This document shows positions 51,549 to 60,161 of a stretch of DNA of 64,000 nucleotides, in pieces; the first letter of the stretch is position 1; each line of letters opens with the position of its first letter. Where the stretch lies: NCBI GenBank assembly GCA_014380005.1, contig JACMKT010000237.1, positions 1 through 64,000 of the forward strand, written 5' to 3'. A program made the translations under genes and the position numbers. The notes beneath the pieces are model-generated. The model worked only from the letters and a program-made list of their open reading frames with translations, did no database searches and was not told the origin of the DNA. This DNA is from Rhodospirillales bacterium (GTDB lineage Bacteria; Pseudomonadota; Alphaproteobacteria; Rhodospirillales; Magnetospirillaceae).

Positions 51549-53873
51549 TTAAGTCCCCGGCCAGTGGTTCTCGCCGTCCATGATGAATTCGGCGCGCTCT
51601 TCGTCCTTGGGCTTCTTCTTGCGCGGCTTCTTCTTGGCGCCATCGTCGCCCGCATCGGCTCGTTCCATCATTTTGGCGACGGTTGCCAGCACGGTTTCCA
51701 CGCTGGGGGCTTGGCGTTCGGTGATGTTGTCGTCAATTCCCACCGGCGCCGCTTCCGCTTCTGGCACCACGTCGTGGGCCTCGATTTCGGGGCGGCGGCG
51801 TAAGTGGTAGACGGTTTGTTTGCCGAAATCCTTGGCCAGGGACAGCACGCCCACATATTCGCTGACGAAGTGTTCTTCGAATTCCTCGCCGTTATTGACC
51901 GCTTCCGAGCGTAGCGCCGATTGCTCGGCGGTCATGACGGCGACGAATTGCTGGGTGGCGTAGACGTGGCCGATGACGGTGACCGGCTCCAGCCGGGCGG
52001 CACGGTTGATGTGGCTGCCGTAGAAATTCTTGCGCCCGCAGATGGGGTCGATGGCTTCGAACACCGGCCCGGCATGCAGCGAGATGCGCAGGTTCAGCGG
52101 GTTGGGCAATTGGTCCAGCATTTCCTCGCCCAGGCGCGCCACCGCTTCCTGCATGGTCAGGGCGTATTCGGCCATGGGGGTGGCCTTGTCCATGACGGCG
52201 AAGATGGCGTCGCCCCAGGTGTTGATGCTGGTGGGCTCGATGCCCGCCGCCACCATGCTGTCCTTCAGCCGGGACAGGAAGTCCAGGAAGGCCGGGATGT
52301 TTTCTTCCTTCAGCTTGGAATAGCCGGCGATGTCGCAGAACAGCATGGAGCGGATGACGCGGCCCTGTTCGGCCTCTTCCTCGTCGCCGCCGAAATCCAG
52401 ATTGGGCAAGGCCGGGCCGTCGGGGCCGATCAGTTCGGGGAATTGTTGCAGCAAGCCGTCCAGATCGATGATGCGCAGCTTGGCGATGTCTTCCCATTGG
52501 TCGATGAAGTCACCGGCACCGCCCACCAACGAGCCCGGCATCATGTCCCACACCGCCAGCAGATAGGGCGCGGTGTGCAGGAAGGTCGACCGCAATGTGG
52601 CCAAGCCGTGCAGGCACTGATTGGCGAAGCGGTACAGCATGTCGTGGCCGAGATAGCGTTCCTCGGTGGCATAGGTCACCGAGGCGGCCAGCTTCAGCGC
52701 GTTGCGGAAGCGCATTTCCCAGCGCGGGCCGCCATAGCGCACCTGATTGGCGATGAAATCGTCCATGGCGAAGGGCATCACCACGTTGACCTCGGCGCCG
52801 CGCTCCAGCATGGCTTCGATGAACAGCAAATCCGAGCCGCAGGCGGCCATGGAATAGCCGATCTGGGCGTCCAGCTCTTCCAATTGCTGGGCGATTTCGG
52901 CGCGGACCGAGGCTTCCAAGGCGGGCGGGAAGTGCGGGCCTTCGCCGGGATGGTCCAGGGCGTGGCCGGTGAACACCACCACGGTGGGCGGCTTGATGAT
53001 GTCGTCCAGTTCCGCCGGCACGTCGATGCCGCCCTGGCGCACCAACTCCAATTGCTTCAGGGCGGAAACCACGCGGCCGTAATGCACGCCTTCAATGGTG
53101 CGCGCCCATTCGAAGGTGCCGATGGCGGCTTCGCTTTCGCCCACCAGCAACTGGGCCAGACCCAAGGTGGAAAGGATGCGGTAGCGGATTTCCGGCGACA
53201 GCGTAGGGTCGGTCTCGCCGTCGTTCATCAATTCCGTGATGCGGGCGGCCAGTTGCCGTGCCTGGGCGCGGTCGCCCAGTAGCTGCGACATGATGGCGGC
53301 TTCGATGCCGTCGCGGGGATTGGAACTGGAATGGAAGGCGCGCAGGAACAGGTCGCGGCAATGGGCCAGATCGTGGCGCCGGCCCGAGGACAGCCATGCT
53401 TCGCGGAACACGCGGGCCAGGGCGTTGTAGGTCTCGGCGTCGGCGGTGGCGACCAAGCGCTTGCCGCGCACCAGATCGATGGATTCGGCCAGTTCGGCCA
53501 TGGCGGCCAGCGAGCGGTCGGTATCCCGGCTGTCCAGGGTCTCGATGGCGCTTTTCAGGCTGGTTTGCAGGCGGCGGAACGGTCCCTCGTCGATGAGGAT
53601 GGCGTCCAGCAGCGGCCCCAACAGGCGCCGCGCTTCGTCTACCGCACCGGTCTGGGACAAAGCGATGGCGCCGAAGATGGCCAGCTTGACGCTGTCGGGA
53701 TGGACCCTGAGGCCGTCGCGACAGACGTCATGGGCCAGGAAGTTCTGGCCGTCATCCAGCAACGCACGGGCTGTGCGTTCCCATTCTTCCTGCGATCGCG
53801 GCGCGTTGGATGTCGTATCGGCCACGGGCCCCAGCCCTCCCAGCATATTAATCCCCAAGCCCATATTTAACAC
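51549..53873 (-). CDS. Adenylate/guanylate cyclase with TPR-like and Rossmann-like N-terminal regions
   Basis: The 774-residue protein combines three parts. The first 280 residues are TPR-like helices (ALLDDGQNFLAHDVCRDGLR, LSTLGLAQLLVGESEAAIGT). A middle segment (about 290-400; VVVFTGHALDHPGEG, SMAACGSDLLFIEAMLERGA, EVNVVMPFAM) is Rossmann-like and resembles SLOG-type nucleotide-binding folds. The C-terminal class III cyclase domain (about 510-690) has MLFCDIAGYSKLKEENIPAF, TSINTWGDAIFAVMDKATPM and LRISLHAGPVFEAIDP. Catalytic acidic residues are present. A Lys-rich tail follows. No membrane helix is visible. Start GTG 53873; ATG 53864 is alternative. Confidence 0.85.
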   Translation of the reverse strand: MLNMGLGINMLGGLGPVADTTSNAPRSQEEWERTARALLDDGQNFLAHDVCRDGLRVHPDSVKLAIFGAIALSQTGAVDEARRLLGPLLDAILIDEGPFRRLQTSLKSAIETLDSRDTDRSLAAMAELAESIDLVRGKRLVATADAETYNALARVFREAWLSSGRRHDLAHCRDLFLRAFHSSSNPRDGIEAAIMSQLLGDRAQARQLAARITELMNDGETDPTLSPEIRYRILSTLGLAQLLVGESEAAIGTFEWARTIEGVHYGRVVSALKQLELVRQGGIDVPAELDDIIKPPTVVVFTGHALDHPGEGPHFPPALEASVRAEIAQQLEELDAQIGYSMAACGSDLLFIEAMLERGAEVNVVMPFAMDDFIANQVRYGGPRWEMRFRNALKLAASVTYATEERYLGHDMLYRFANQCLHGLATLRSTFLHTAPYLLAVWDMMPGSLVGGAGDFIDQWEDIAKLRIIDLDGLLQQFPELIGPDGPALPNLDFGGDEEEAEQGRVIRSMLFCDIAGYSKLKEENIPAFLDFLSRLKDSMVAAGIEPTSINTWGDAIFAVMDKATPMAEYALTMQEAVARLGEEMLDQLPNPLNLRISLHAGPVFEAIDPICGRKNFYGSHINRAARLEPVTVIGHVYATQQFVAVMTAEQSALRSEAVNNGEEFEEHFVSEYVGVLSLAKDFGKQTVYHLRRRPEIEAHDVVPEAEAAPVGIDDNITERQAPSVETVLATVAKMMERADAGDDGAKKKPRKKKPKDEERAEFIMDGENHWPGT

Positions 53874-53900
53874 GGCTTTTCCCCGAAGGGGTAGGGGCGC

Positions 53901-54629
53901 CTAACTTCTAGTGGGCGACAGGCGGAATTCCAGCAGGCCGTCCAGGCGGCCCAACGCTTCCACCAGCTTGATGGGCTTGGTCGGCGCCTTGGCGTACAGC
54001 ACCAGATCGTATTCGAACCGGGTGCCTTCCTGGGCCAGTTGGAAAGTCCAGTCCGAGACCTCCCAGCCGAACTGCTCCATCAGCGCGCGGATGTCGGCGG
54101 CGTTGGGGGTTCGGTCGTGGGGGAATTTTAGGGACAGATGCATCATGGTCTGGTGGGGCAGGGCGGTTTCGATGCTGCGCACGCCGCTCATCAACGCCAC
54201 CGTGATCAGGGCGGCGCAGATGGCGGCGCCGTAGAAGCCCACGCCGATGACCACGCCGATGGCCGCCGTCATCCAGATGGAGGCCGCCGTGGACAGGCCG
54301 CGGATGGACAGGCCTTCTTTCATGATGACGCCGGCGCCCAGAAAGCCGATGCCGGTCATGATGCCCTGTATGACGCGGGTGGGATCGGCGGTTCCGGGCA
54401 CGGCGGACATGCCGCCGAACCAATGGGCGGGATAGGCGTTGATGACGGTCAGCAGGCACGAGGCCACGCAGACCAGGGCATAGGTGCGGATGCCGGCGGC
54501 GCGGCCATGATAGGACCGCTCATAGCCAATCAATACGCCCACTGCCAGTGCGCCCAGCAGATGCAGCAAGATGATGCCGTTGGTGACCAGTTCCGGGGCC
54601 GTCCAATAGGCCTTCAGCACATCCATGAC
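53901..54629 (-). CDS. MgtC/SapB-family membrane protein
   Basis: The 242-residue product has several membrane helices (GIILLHLLGALAVGVLIGYE; YALVCVASCLLTVINA) and the family signature RVIQGIMTGIGFLGAGVIMK with STAASIWMTAAIGVVIGVGF. The C-terminal soluble ACT-like part has HLSLKFPHDRTPNAADIRAL. MgtC-like proteins affect Mg adaptation and ATP synthase in known species. ATG 54629 was preferred because a G-rich site precedes it; ATG 54668 is alternative. Confidence 0.82.
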   Translation of the reverse strand, partial: VMDVLKAYWTAPELVTNGIILLHLLGALAVGVLIGYERSYHGRAAGIRTYALVCVASCLLTVINAYPAHWFGGMSAVPGTADPTRVIQGIMTGIGFLGAGVIMKEGLSIRGLSTAASIWMTAAIGVVIGVGFYGAAICAALITVALMSGVRSIETALPHQTMMHLSLKFPHDRTPNAADIRALMEQFGWEVSDWTFQLAQEGTRFEYDLVLYAKAPTKPIKLVEALGRLDGLLEFRLSPTRS

Positions 54630-54805
54630 CGCATTCCCCCAGAGTCCGTGGCGGTCAGAATAGGACATGACGGTTGAGTTAAGCTTAAGGCCATGGGCCG
54701 GCATTGGTCGGGGCAACCGCTACGAAATCGTCAAGACCTCCACCACCGATTTGGGCCGGTTCCTGGTGGCGTGGACCGCCTATAGCGCCATCCTATGGGT
54801 CGTCC

Positions 54806-55576
54806 CTACGGCTTGAAATCCGCCCCCTTGCGGTGACGGTAGGTCACCAGTTCGTGCACGATGCCGTGCAGGGTCTGAACTTCCTGATTGGTCAGATTGG
54901 CGCGCTGGAACAGATTGCGGATGTTGCGCACCATCACCGGGCGCTTTTCCGGGTGGCGCAGGAAGCCGCACTCGTCCAATTCGCGTTCCAGATGGTCGAA
55001 GAAGCCCAGCAGCTTGTCCTTGGTGGTCAGCTCCGCCGCCCCCTTGGTCATGTGCTCGTTGGGCAGCACCGGGTCGCTGGTCTGGAACCATTCATAGCCG
55101 ATCAACAGCACGCATTGCGCCAGATTGAGCGAGGTGTATTCCGGGTTCAGCGGCACGGTCACCACGGTATCGGCAATGGCCACATCGTCGTTTTCCAGGC
55201 CGGAGCGCTCGGGCCCGAACATGACGCCGAATTTCTGGCCTTCGGCGGCGATGGCGCGCATGGCGGTGGCGGCGCTGCGCGGCGTGTCCACCGGCTTGAC
55301 CATGAAGCGGTTGCGTGCCGTGGTCGCCCACACCCGGTGCAGATCGGCGACGGCTTCTCCGGTGGTCTCGAACACCTTGGCGCCCAACAGCACGCGGTCG
55401 GCGCCCGAGGATGCGGCGATGGCGCGGTCGGACAGCCAGTCGGGTTTGGGCGCCACCAGCCGCAAATCGGTCAGGGCGTTGTTGAGCATGGCCCGCGCGG
55501 CGGTGCCGATGTTTTCCGACAATTGCGGACGGACCAGGATGATCGCCGGCCCGTTAGAGGAAGAAGTTTCGGTCAT
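54806..55576 (-). CDS. trmJ: tRNA (cytidine/uridine-2'-O-)-methyltransferase TrmJ
   Basis: The 256-residue SPOUT methyltransferase starts PAIILVRPQLSENIGTAARA. The knot region has FGVMFGPERSGLENDDVAIA and VTVPLNPEYTSLNLAQCVLL, and the C-terminal extension (RNLFQRANLTNQEVQTLHGI) is typical of TrmJ, which modifies tRNA position 32. The frame is intact. It is transcribed toward the mgtC-like gene. Confidence 0.9.
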   Translation of the reverse strand: MTETSSSNGPAIILVRPQLSENIGTAARAMLNNALTDLRLVAPKPDWLSDRAIAASSGADRVLLGAKVFETTGEAVADLHRVWATTARNRFMVKPVDTPRSAATAMRAIAAEGQKFGVMFGPERSGLENDDVAIADTVVTVPLNPEYTSLNLAQCVLLIGYEWFQTSDPVLPNEHMTKGAAELTTKDKLLGFFDHLERELDECGFLRHPEKRPVMVRNIRNLFQRANLTNQEVQTLHGIVHELVTYRHRKGADFKP

Positions 55577-55587
55577 GGTCCTATCGA

Positions 55588-56289
55588 TTAATGCAGAACG
55601 CCCATGAGGTAGCCGGCCAGCACGCTAATCACGGCGGTGGCGGGCAGGACGAAGTTGGTCAGGGTGTGGCGCGTCTTGTCCGAGGATTTGGCGGTAAACA
55701 CGAAATGGCGCTGCATGGTGCGCACCACCACTTCCACCGCCGCCGCCCCGGCGAAGTCCGAGAATACGCCCGACACCGCCCATGGGGCATAGGCGCCATC
55801 GGCGAACTGGTTCAGCACGGCGCGCGAGGATTTGTCGCTGGCGTCCAGGAAGGTCTCCCAGCCGCACACCACTTGGCGGCCCTGGACCTTGTCCATCTGC
55901 GCCTCGACCCGGTGGAAGGTGTAGGTGGTGTCGATGACGCGGACGATGCGCGAGGTGGCTTCCTCGCGCTTGGGAATGGGGTTCGCCATGCGCGGCGGCG
56001 GGGCGGGCTTCTCTACTGGCGTTTCGGCTTCAGAGGCAGCGCCACCGCCCAGGATGGCGTGCAGCGGATGGTCGGGCGGCGCCAGAAGCTGCCAGCGCTT
56101 CAGCGCTTCACGCGCCAGTTCGATCTGACCGGCGGAGACTAGCTTTTCCGCCAAGGTACGCCACAGCTCCGCCGGGCCGCCTTCGTCCGATTGCTGGGTG
56201 GCGGACAGGGCGGCCAACAGCTCGGGGCGCAAGGAAGCCGGGCAGTGCAGGGCCACCCAGTTCAGCACCTCGGATAATGCGTCGGCCAT
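55588..56289 (-). CDS. Hypothetical protein with C-terminal membrane helix
   Basis: The 233-residue protein has a helical N-terminus (MADALSEVLNWVALHCPASL), a Pro-rich linker (EKPAPPPRMANPIPKREEAT), a beta-rich part (RIVRVIDTTYTFHRVEAQMD, then VVCGWETFLDA) and one C-terminal membrane helix (NFVLPATAVISVLAGYLMGV). ATG 56289 follows AAGGACGG and precedes the domain. It ends 11 bases before trmJ, probably co-transcribed. The family is not recognised. Confidence 0.65.
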   Translation of the reverse strand: MADALSEVLNWVALHCPASLRPELLAALSATQQSDEGGPAELWRTLAEKLVSAGQIELAREALKRWQLLAPPDHPLHAILGGGAASEAETPVEKPAPPPRMANPIPKREEATSRIVRVIDTTYTFHRVEAQMDKVQGRQVVCGWETFLDASDKSSRAVLNQFADGAYAPWAVSGVFSDFAGAAAVEVVVRTMQRHFVFTAKSSDKTRHTLTNFVLPATAVISVLAGYLMGVLH

Positions 56290-56421
56290 GTTTCCGTCCT
56301 TGTTTTCGGGCCGGAGCATACTAGCCGAATGCCGCCTACGCCAGACGGTTTAAGCCCGACGGCCAATTGCGGGCTATGCCGCCGACAGGGTCAAATGCCC
56401 GAAAATATTCGGGAGGCGGAC

Positions 56422-56640
56422 ATGAACATTATCGCCAAACTCGCCCAGCGCGTGGTGGAAACCGCCAGCCTGTGGCTGAAGCAATCGGCGGAATTGAACC
56501 GGCGGCTGTCATCCGGTCAGGTCAGCGGGCGGGGCTATGTGCGCGAGGCGGCGGCCATCTGGCGCTACAATCTGAAGAACTTCTGGCACCCGGAACCCGA
56601 CCCGGCCCATTCCGCCAAGGAATTGGTGGGGCGGTATTAA
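56422..56640 (+). CDS. Small basic hypothetical protein, 72 aa
   Basis: MNIIAKLAQRVVETASLWLK begins an amphipathic, Leu/Ala-rich helical protein ending HSAKELVGRY. GGGAGG lies 6 bases before the ATG; an upstream in-frame ATG (56329) is less favoured. It overlaps the convergent methyltransferase stop by four bases. No family is recognised. Confidence 0.55.
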   Translation: MNIIAKLAQRVVETASLWLKQSAELNRRLSSGQVSGRGYVREAAAIWRYNLKNFWHPEPDPAHSAKELVGRY

Positions 56641-57311
56641 CCCTTCGCCAGCACATTCACCCGCATGGGCTGCTCGAAGCTCCAGCCGTCTTCGCTGCGG
56701 CTGCCATTGGCGTTGAACAATGCGTGCAACTCCTCGGTCATGGCATCGAAGCGGGCCTCGCGCTCGCTATTGGCCGAGAGGATGCGGTCGCGGAAGGCGG
56801 CGAAAGTCTTCATGGTCACGGTGTGGATATAGCGGAATTCCTGCACCGGCTTCAGCGCAGGGCAATTCCTCAGCGCTTGATAGGCCAGGGTGCGGACTTG
56901 GGTTTCGTCGTCCACCGGGCGGCAGGTCTGGAAGAACAGGCCCTCGGCCAGGGGCTCAGAGACATAGACCTGACCGCCGGGGCGCAGCACGCGGGCGGCT
57001 TCATCCAGGGCCTTGCCCATGAGATCCGGCGGCACGTGGTGCAGGGAATTGAAGAACACCACCACATCCGCCTCATTGCTGGGGGCGGGCAGGGCTTGGC
57101 CGACGCCTTCGACGATTTCCGTGCGCGGGGCGGGGGCGGCGGCGCGGGCCTTGGCCAATTGGCGCGGGCTGCATTCCACCCCCAGCACCTGGGCGCCGAA
57201 TTTCGCCATGTGGCGCACCAGCGAGCCGTCGCCGCAGCCCACATCGATGACGCGCTTGCCTTCCAAGGCCAGGGTCTCCACGATCACGTCCGTATTGCGC
57301 CGCCTGTCCAT
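56637..57311 (-). CDS. Class I SAM-dependent methyltransferase
   Basis: The 224-residue protein has motif I in VIDVGCGDGSLVRHMAKFGA, VLGVECSPRQLAKARAAAPA, ADVVVFFNSLHHVPPDLMGK and ARVLRPGGQVYVSEPLAEG. This is the UbiE/methyltransferase_11 type. The substrate is unknown. It is divergent from the YdcF-like gene, with 37 bases between starts. Confidence 0.82.
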   Translation of the reverse strand: MDRRRNTDVIVETLALEGKRVIDVGCGDGSLVRHMAKFGAQVLGVECSPRQLAKARAAAPAPRTEIVEGVGQALPAPSNEADVVVFFNSLHHVPPDLMGKALDEAARVLRPGGQVYVSEPLAEGLFFQTCRPVDDETQVRTLAYQALRNCPALKPVQEFRYIHTVTMKTFAAFRDRILSANSEREARFDAMTEELHALFNANGSRSEDGWSFEQPMRVNVLAKG

Positions 57312-57348
57312 GGGCTTCCCTCCACATTATTCAGCGTTTGCTTTATCC

Positions 57349-57858
57349 ATGCGCACGGTCCCTGTCGAGAGTTACGACGCCGCCATCATCCTGGGCGCCA
57401 AGATCGAGGCCGACGGCACCCCGTCGCCGGCCATGGCGCGCCGTGTCGCCCACGGGGTGGATCTGTTGCACAGCGGTCGCGTGCGTGCCCTGCTGATGAC
57501 CGGCGGCGCCACCACCACGGCCACGCCCGAGGCTTGGACCATGCGGCAATTGGCGCTGGAGGCGGGGGTGCCGTTTGAGCTTGTGCATGTGGAAGACCGG
57601 GCGCTCAACACCATCGAGAACGCTCTGTTCTCGGCGCCTTTGGTGCGGGCCCAGGGCTGGGGCCGGCTGGTGGTGGTGACGGATTCCTTCCACCTGCCGC
57701 GCGCCCGCTACATCTTCCGCCGCTTCGGCTTGGCGGTGGACATGTCGGGAGCCCGGCCCGAGCAGCCCAGTCGCGACTGGTGGCTGGCCCATCTGCGTGA
57801 AGCAGCCGCCATTCCGTGGACCATCCTGCGGGTGGAACGGGCGCTGCTGCGCCGTTAG
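57349..57858 (+). CDS. YdcF/DUF218-family protein
   Basis: The 169-residue product starts MRTVPVESYDAAIILGAKIE and carries the DUF218 pattern ILGAKIEADGTPSPAMARRV, ALLMTGGATTTATPEAWTMR, with ALNTIENALFSAPLVRAQGW and VVTDSFHLPRARYIF. The family is linked to envelope metabolism, and biochemical function is not established. It has no membrane helix of its own. The start is ATG 57349; a longer upstream frame is a shadow of the methyltransferase. The stop overlaps the olsB end by four bases. Confidence 0.8.
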   Translation: MRTVPVESYDAAIILGAKIEADGTPSPAMARRVAHGVDLLHSGRVRALLMTGGATTTATPEAWTMRQLALEAGVPFELVHVEDRALNTIENALFSAPLVRAQGWGRLVVVTDSFHLPRARYIFRRFGLAVDMSGARPEQPSRDWWLAHLREAAAIPWTILRVERALLRR

Positions 57859-58640
57859 GCTGCCCGTCGCCCGCTTTCGAAGCGGCGTTGGTAGCGGCTG
57901 CTGATGGCGGCGGTATCCATGACCACCAGCACGTCGGTGGTGTTGAAATGCGGGTCGATGACCGCGCCTTCACCCACCCACGCCCCGGCGCGCAGATAGC
58001 CCTTCAACAAAGGCGGCAGGGCGCAGAAGATGCGGCGTTGGTCGCCGTCTTGGGCCGTCATGGCCGAGGTATCCACCGCCCAAGGCGACAGCGCTCGCGT
58101 GTGCAGCTCCGCCGGGGCTCGGTGGTGGTCGCGCAAATAGGCCAGTTGCGGCCCGTGCTGGCTGAGGTCGGTCCCCGGCAGGCTGGCGCAGCCGAACAGC
58201 AGATCGATGCGATGTTCGACCAAATAGGCGGCCAAGCCCTGCCATAGCTGCTGCACGGCGCCGCGGCTGCGCCAATTGGCGTCCACGCAGGACCGGCCCA
58301 ACTCCAGCACATTGCCGGGATAGCTCAGCAGGGACGAGATGTCGAATTCATCGGTGGTGTAGAACCCGCCCACCGCCTCGGCGGCCGCGCGGCGGATCAG
58401 GCGATAGGTGCCCACCACCTCGCCATTGGCGAAGGCCAGCAGATGGTCGCAAACCGCGTCGTACTTGTCCTCGTCGCGGCCCGATGCCAGGGCAGCGGGG
58501 CTGGGATGGGCGCCCATTTCGTCGAAGAAGACGCGGTAGCGCAGGCGTTGCGCGGCGGCCACTTCGTCCCCATTGCGGGCCAGCCGGACCTCCACCTCGG
58601 TGGTGGCTGGCAAATCCATGGAGCTGAATTGGTGCGTCAT
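57855..58640 (-). CDS. olsB: OlsB-like L-ornithine N-acyltransferase
   Basis: The 261-residue GNAT-fold acyltransferase has AAAQRLRYRVFFDEMGAHPS, SGRDEDKYDAVCDHLLAFAN and VLELGRSCVDANWRSRGAVQ, the usual OlsB motifs. OlsB makes lyso-ornithine lipid, the first step of ornithine lipid synthesis. OlsA is not adjacent. The ATG at 58640 lacks a good ribosome site; M8 (58619) is alternative. Some OlsB-like proteins act in hemolysin or polyketide contexts. Confidence 0.82.
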   Translation of the reverse strand: MTHQFSSMDLPATTEVEVRLARNGDEVAAAQRLRYRVFFDEMGAHPSPAALASGRDEDKYDAVCDHLLAFANGEVVGTYRLIRRAAAEAVGGFYTTDEFDISSLLSYPGNVLELGRSCVDANWRSRGAVQQLWQGLAAYLVEHRIDLLFGCASLPGTDLSQHGPQLAYLRDHHRAPAELHTRALSPWAVDTSAMTAQDGDQRRIFCALPPLLKGYLRAGAWVGEGAVIDPHFNTTDVLVVMDTAAISSRYQRRFESGRRAA

Positions 58641-58867
58641 GGCCGGTCACACGAAATGGAATGGTCCGCAAACCTGATCGCCATGAGACACCGCGTATAA
58701 TGCCTGTGTAATGTGACAATGGAACACCAGCGCGCCACCTGGGTCAAATGAACGATATATTACGATTGCGGCGGAAGCGGATGTTAATATTTGTTTAACG
58801 CCACCTCCATTCAGTTGTAGCGCAAAGCGGTTATGGTCCCCTCCCAGACACTTTGGTGGAGGGTGAC

Positions 58868-59716
58868 ATGCAGCTTCTATCCGCGCTGTTCGCGGTCGCC
58901 GCCGTGATCATTGCGTTCCTGGTCTGGAAATTGGTGGTCTCGCGCCGCGAGCTGATCCAGGAACACGCCGCCCATGTGGCGAAAAGCGCTTATCTCGCCA
59001 ATATGAGCCATGAATTGCGCACGCCCCTAAACGCCATCATCGGCTATTCCGAGATGATCAAGGGCGAGATGATGGGGCCGTTGGGCAATCCCAAATACGC
59101 CGAGTTCGCCGGCGATATCCATGCCTCGGGCACCCATCTGCTGGACCTCATCAACGATGTGCTGGAACTGTCGCGCATCGAGGCTGGCCGGTTGGAGCTT
59201 AACGAGCGGACCATCGAGATGGCCCCCGTTCTGGTCAGCTGCCACCGCCTGCTGCAAGACCAAGCGCGGCGGGCGGGGCTGACGGTGGACATCCACAGCG
59301 GGCCGGATTTGCCGGAAATCCTGTGCGACGCCACCAAGATCAAGCAGGTCGTGCTGAACCTGATGACCAACGCCATTAAATTCACCCCCCGGGGAGGCAA
59401 GGTCTCGGTCCACGCCTATCGCCGGGACGGGGCCGTCGCCATCACCGTCAGCGATACCGGCGTGGGCATCCCCGCCCACGAAATCCCTCGGGTGCTGACG
59501 CCGTTCCTTCAGGCCGCCCACACCCATGTGATGTCCGATCAAGGCACCGGTTTGGGCCTGCCCTTGGCGAAGAAGCTGATGGAATTGCACGGCGGCGCCT
59601 TGACCCTGGACAGCACGCCGGGCGCCGGCACGCGGGTCACCGTGACCTTCCCGGCGGAGCGCTGCACGACAACCAAACCGTGGGCAAATCTTTGCGCGGT
59701 TCCCGTGGGCGCCTGA
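58868..59716 (+). CDS. Membrane-anchored sensor histidine kinase
   Basis: A 282-residue kinase with one N-terminal membrane helix (LLSALFAVAAVIIAFLVWKL) and almost no periplasmic sensor. The phospho-acceptor His lies in LANMSHELRTPLNAIIGYSE. The ATPase domain has KQVVLNLMTNAIKFTPRGGK, VSDTGVGIPAHEI and GTGLGLPLAKKLMELHGGAL. The ATG follows GGAGGGTGAC. There is no receiver or partner regulator nearby. The H-box and spacing are almost identical in style to the kinase at 60162. Confidence 0.88.
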   Translation: MQLLSALFAVAAVIIAFLVWKLVVSRRELIQEHAAHVAKSAYLANMSHELRTPLNAIIGYSEMIKGEMMGPLGNPKYAEFAGDIHASGTHLLDLINDVLELSRIEAGRLELNERTIEMAPVLVSCHRLLQDQARRAGLTVDIHSGPDLPEILCDATKIKQVVLNLMTNAIKFTPRGGKVSVHAYRRDGAVAITVSDTGVGIPAHEIPRVLTPFLQAAHTHVMSDQGTGLGLPLAKKLMELHGGALTLDSTPGAGTRVTVTFPAERCTTTKPWANLCAVPVGA

Positions 59717-59742
59717 TCCCACCCTGACAGGAGATGCGAAGC

Positions 59743-60036
59743 ATGTGGACCACGTCCAACACACACGGAAAGTCCGAGCTTGTCTGTTACGTCTTCCACC
59801 ACTCGTCCGGCCTCGTGGTGGACCGTAGCGAGATTGTCGTCTCCGATTGCGGTTATGCCCAGGAACCCAAACAAGAAATCGACGCCAACGGGGTCTCCGC
59901 CTGGTTCCTGTTCCGCTCCATTCCCATCCGCCTGTGCCGCCATGCGGGCGAATGCGAGCAATGTTCCTATGCCCTGGGCGAGGTGACGTTCTCGAACGTC
60001 CAGCAGGTGGCGTGGCAGAAGCGGCGGGCGTCGTAG
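59743..60036 (+). CDS. Hypothetical protein, 97 aa
   Basis: The small soluble protein MWTTSNTHGKSELVCYVFHH has a Cys-containing, beta-rich pattern (WFLFRSIPIRLCRHAGECEQ) and ends AWQKRRAS. AGGAG lies 9 bases before ATG 59743, and another ATG at 59734 abuts that site, so 59743 is likely. It follows a histidine kinase and precedes another. No family is recognised. Confidence 0.6.
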   Translation: MWTTSNTHGKSELVCYVFHHSSGLVVDRSEIVVSDCGYAQEPKQEIDANGVSAWFLFRSIPIRLCRHAGECEQCSYALGEVTFSNVQQVAWQKRRAS

Positions 60037-60161
60037 GGGGCGGTAATAGGGCTTTTGGATGGGTCGAGAACTTAGGGCCGGGCTCAGCCAACGTATTTAC
60101 GTTGCCTTTCCCATTTGGCTAGCCTGAAATGGCAATTCGCCGTCAGGGATGATGTTCGTCG

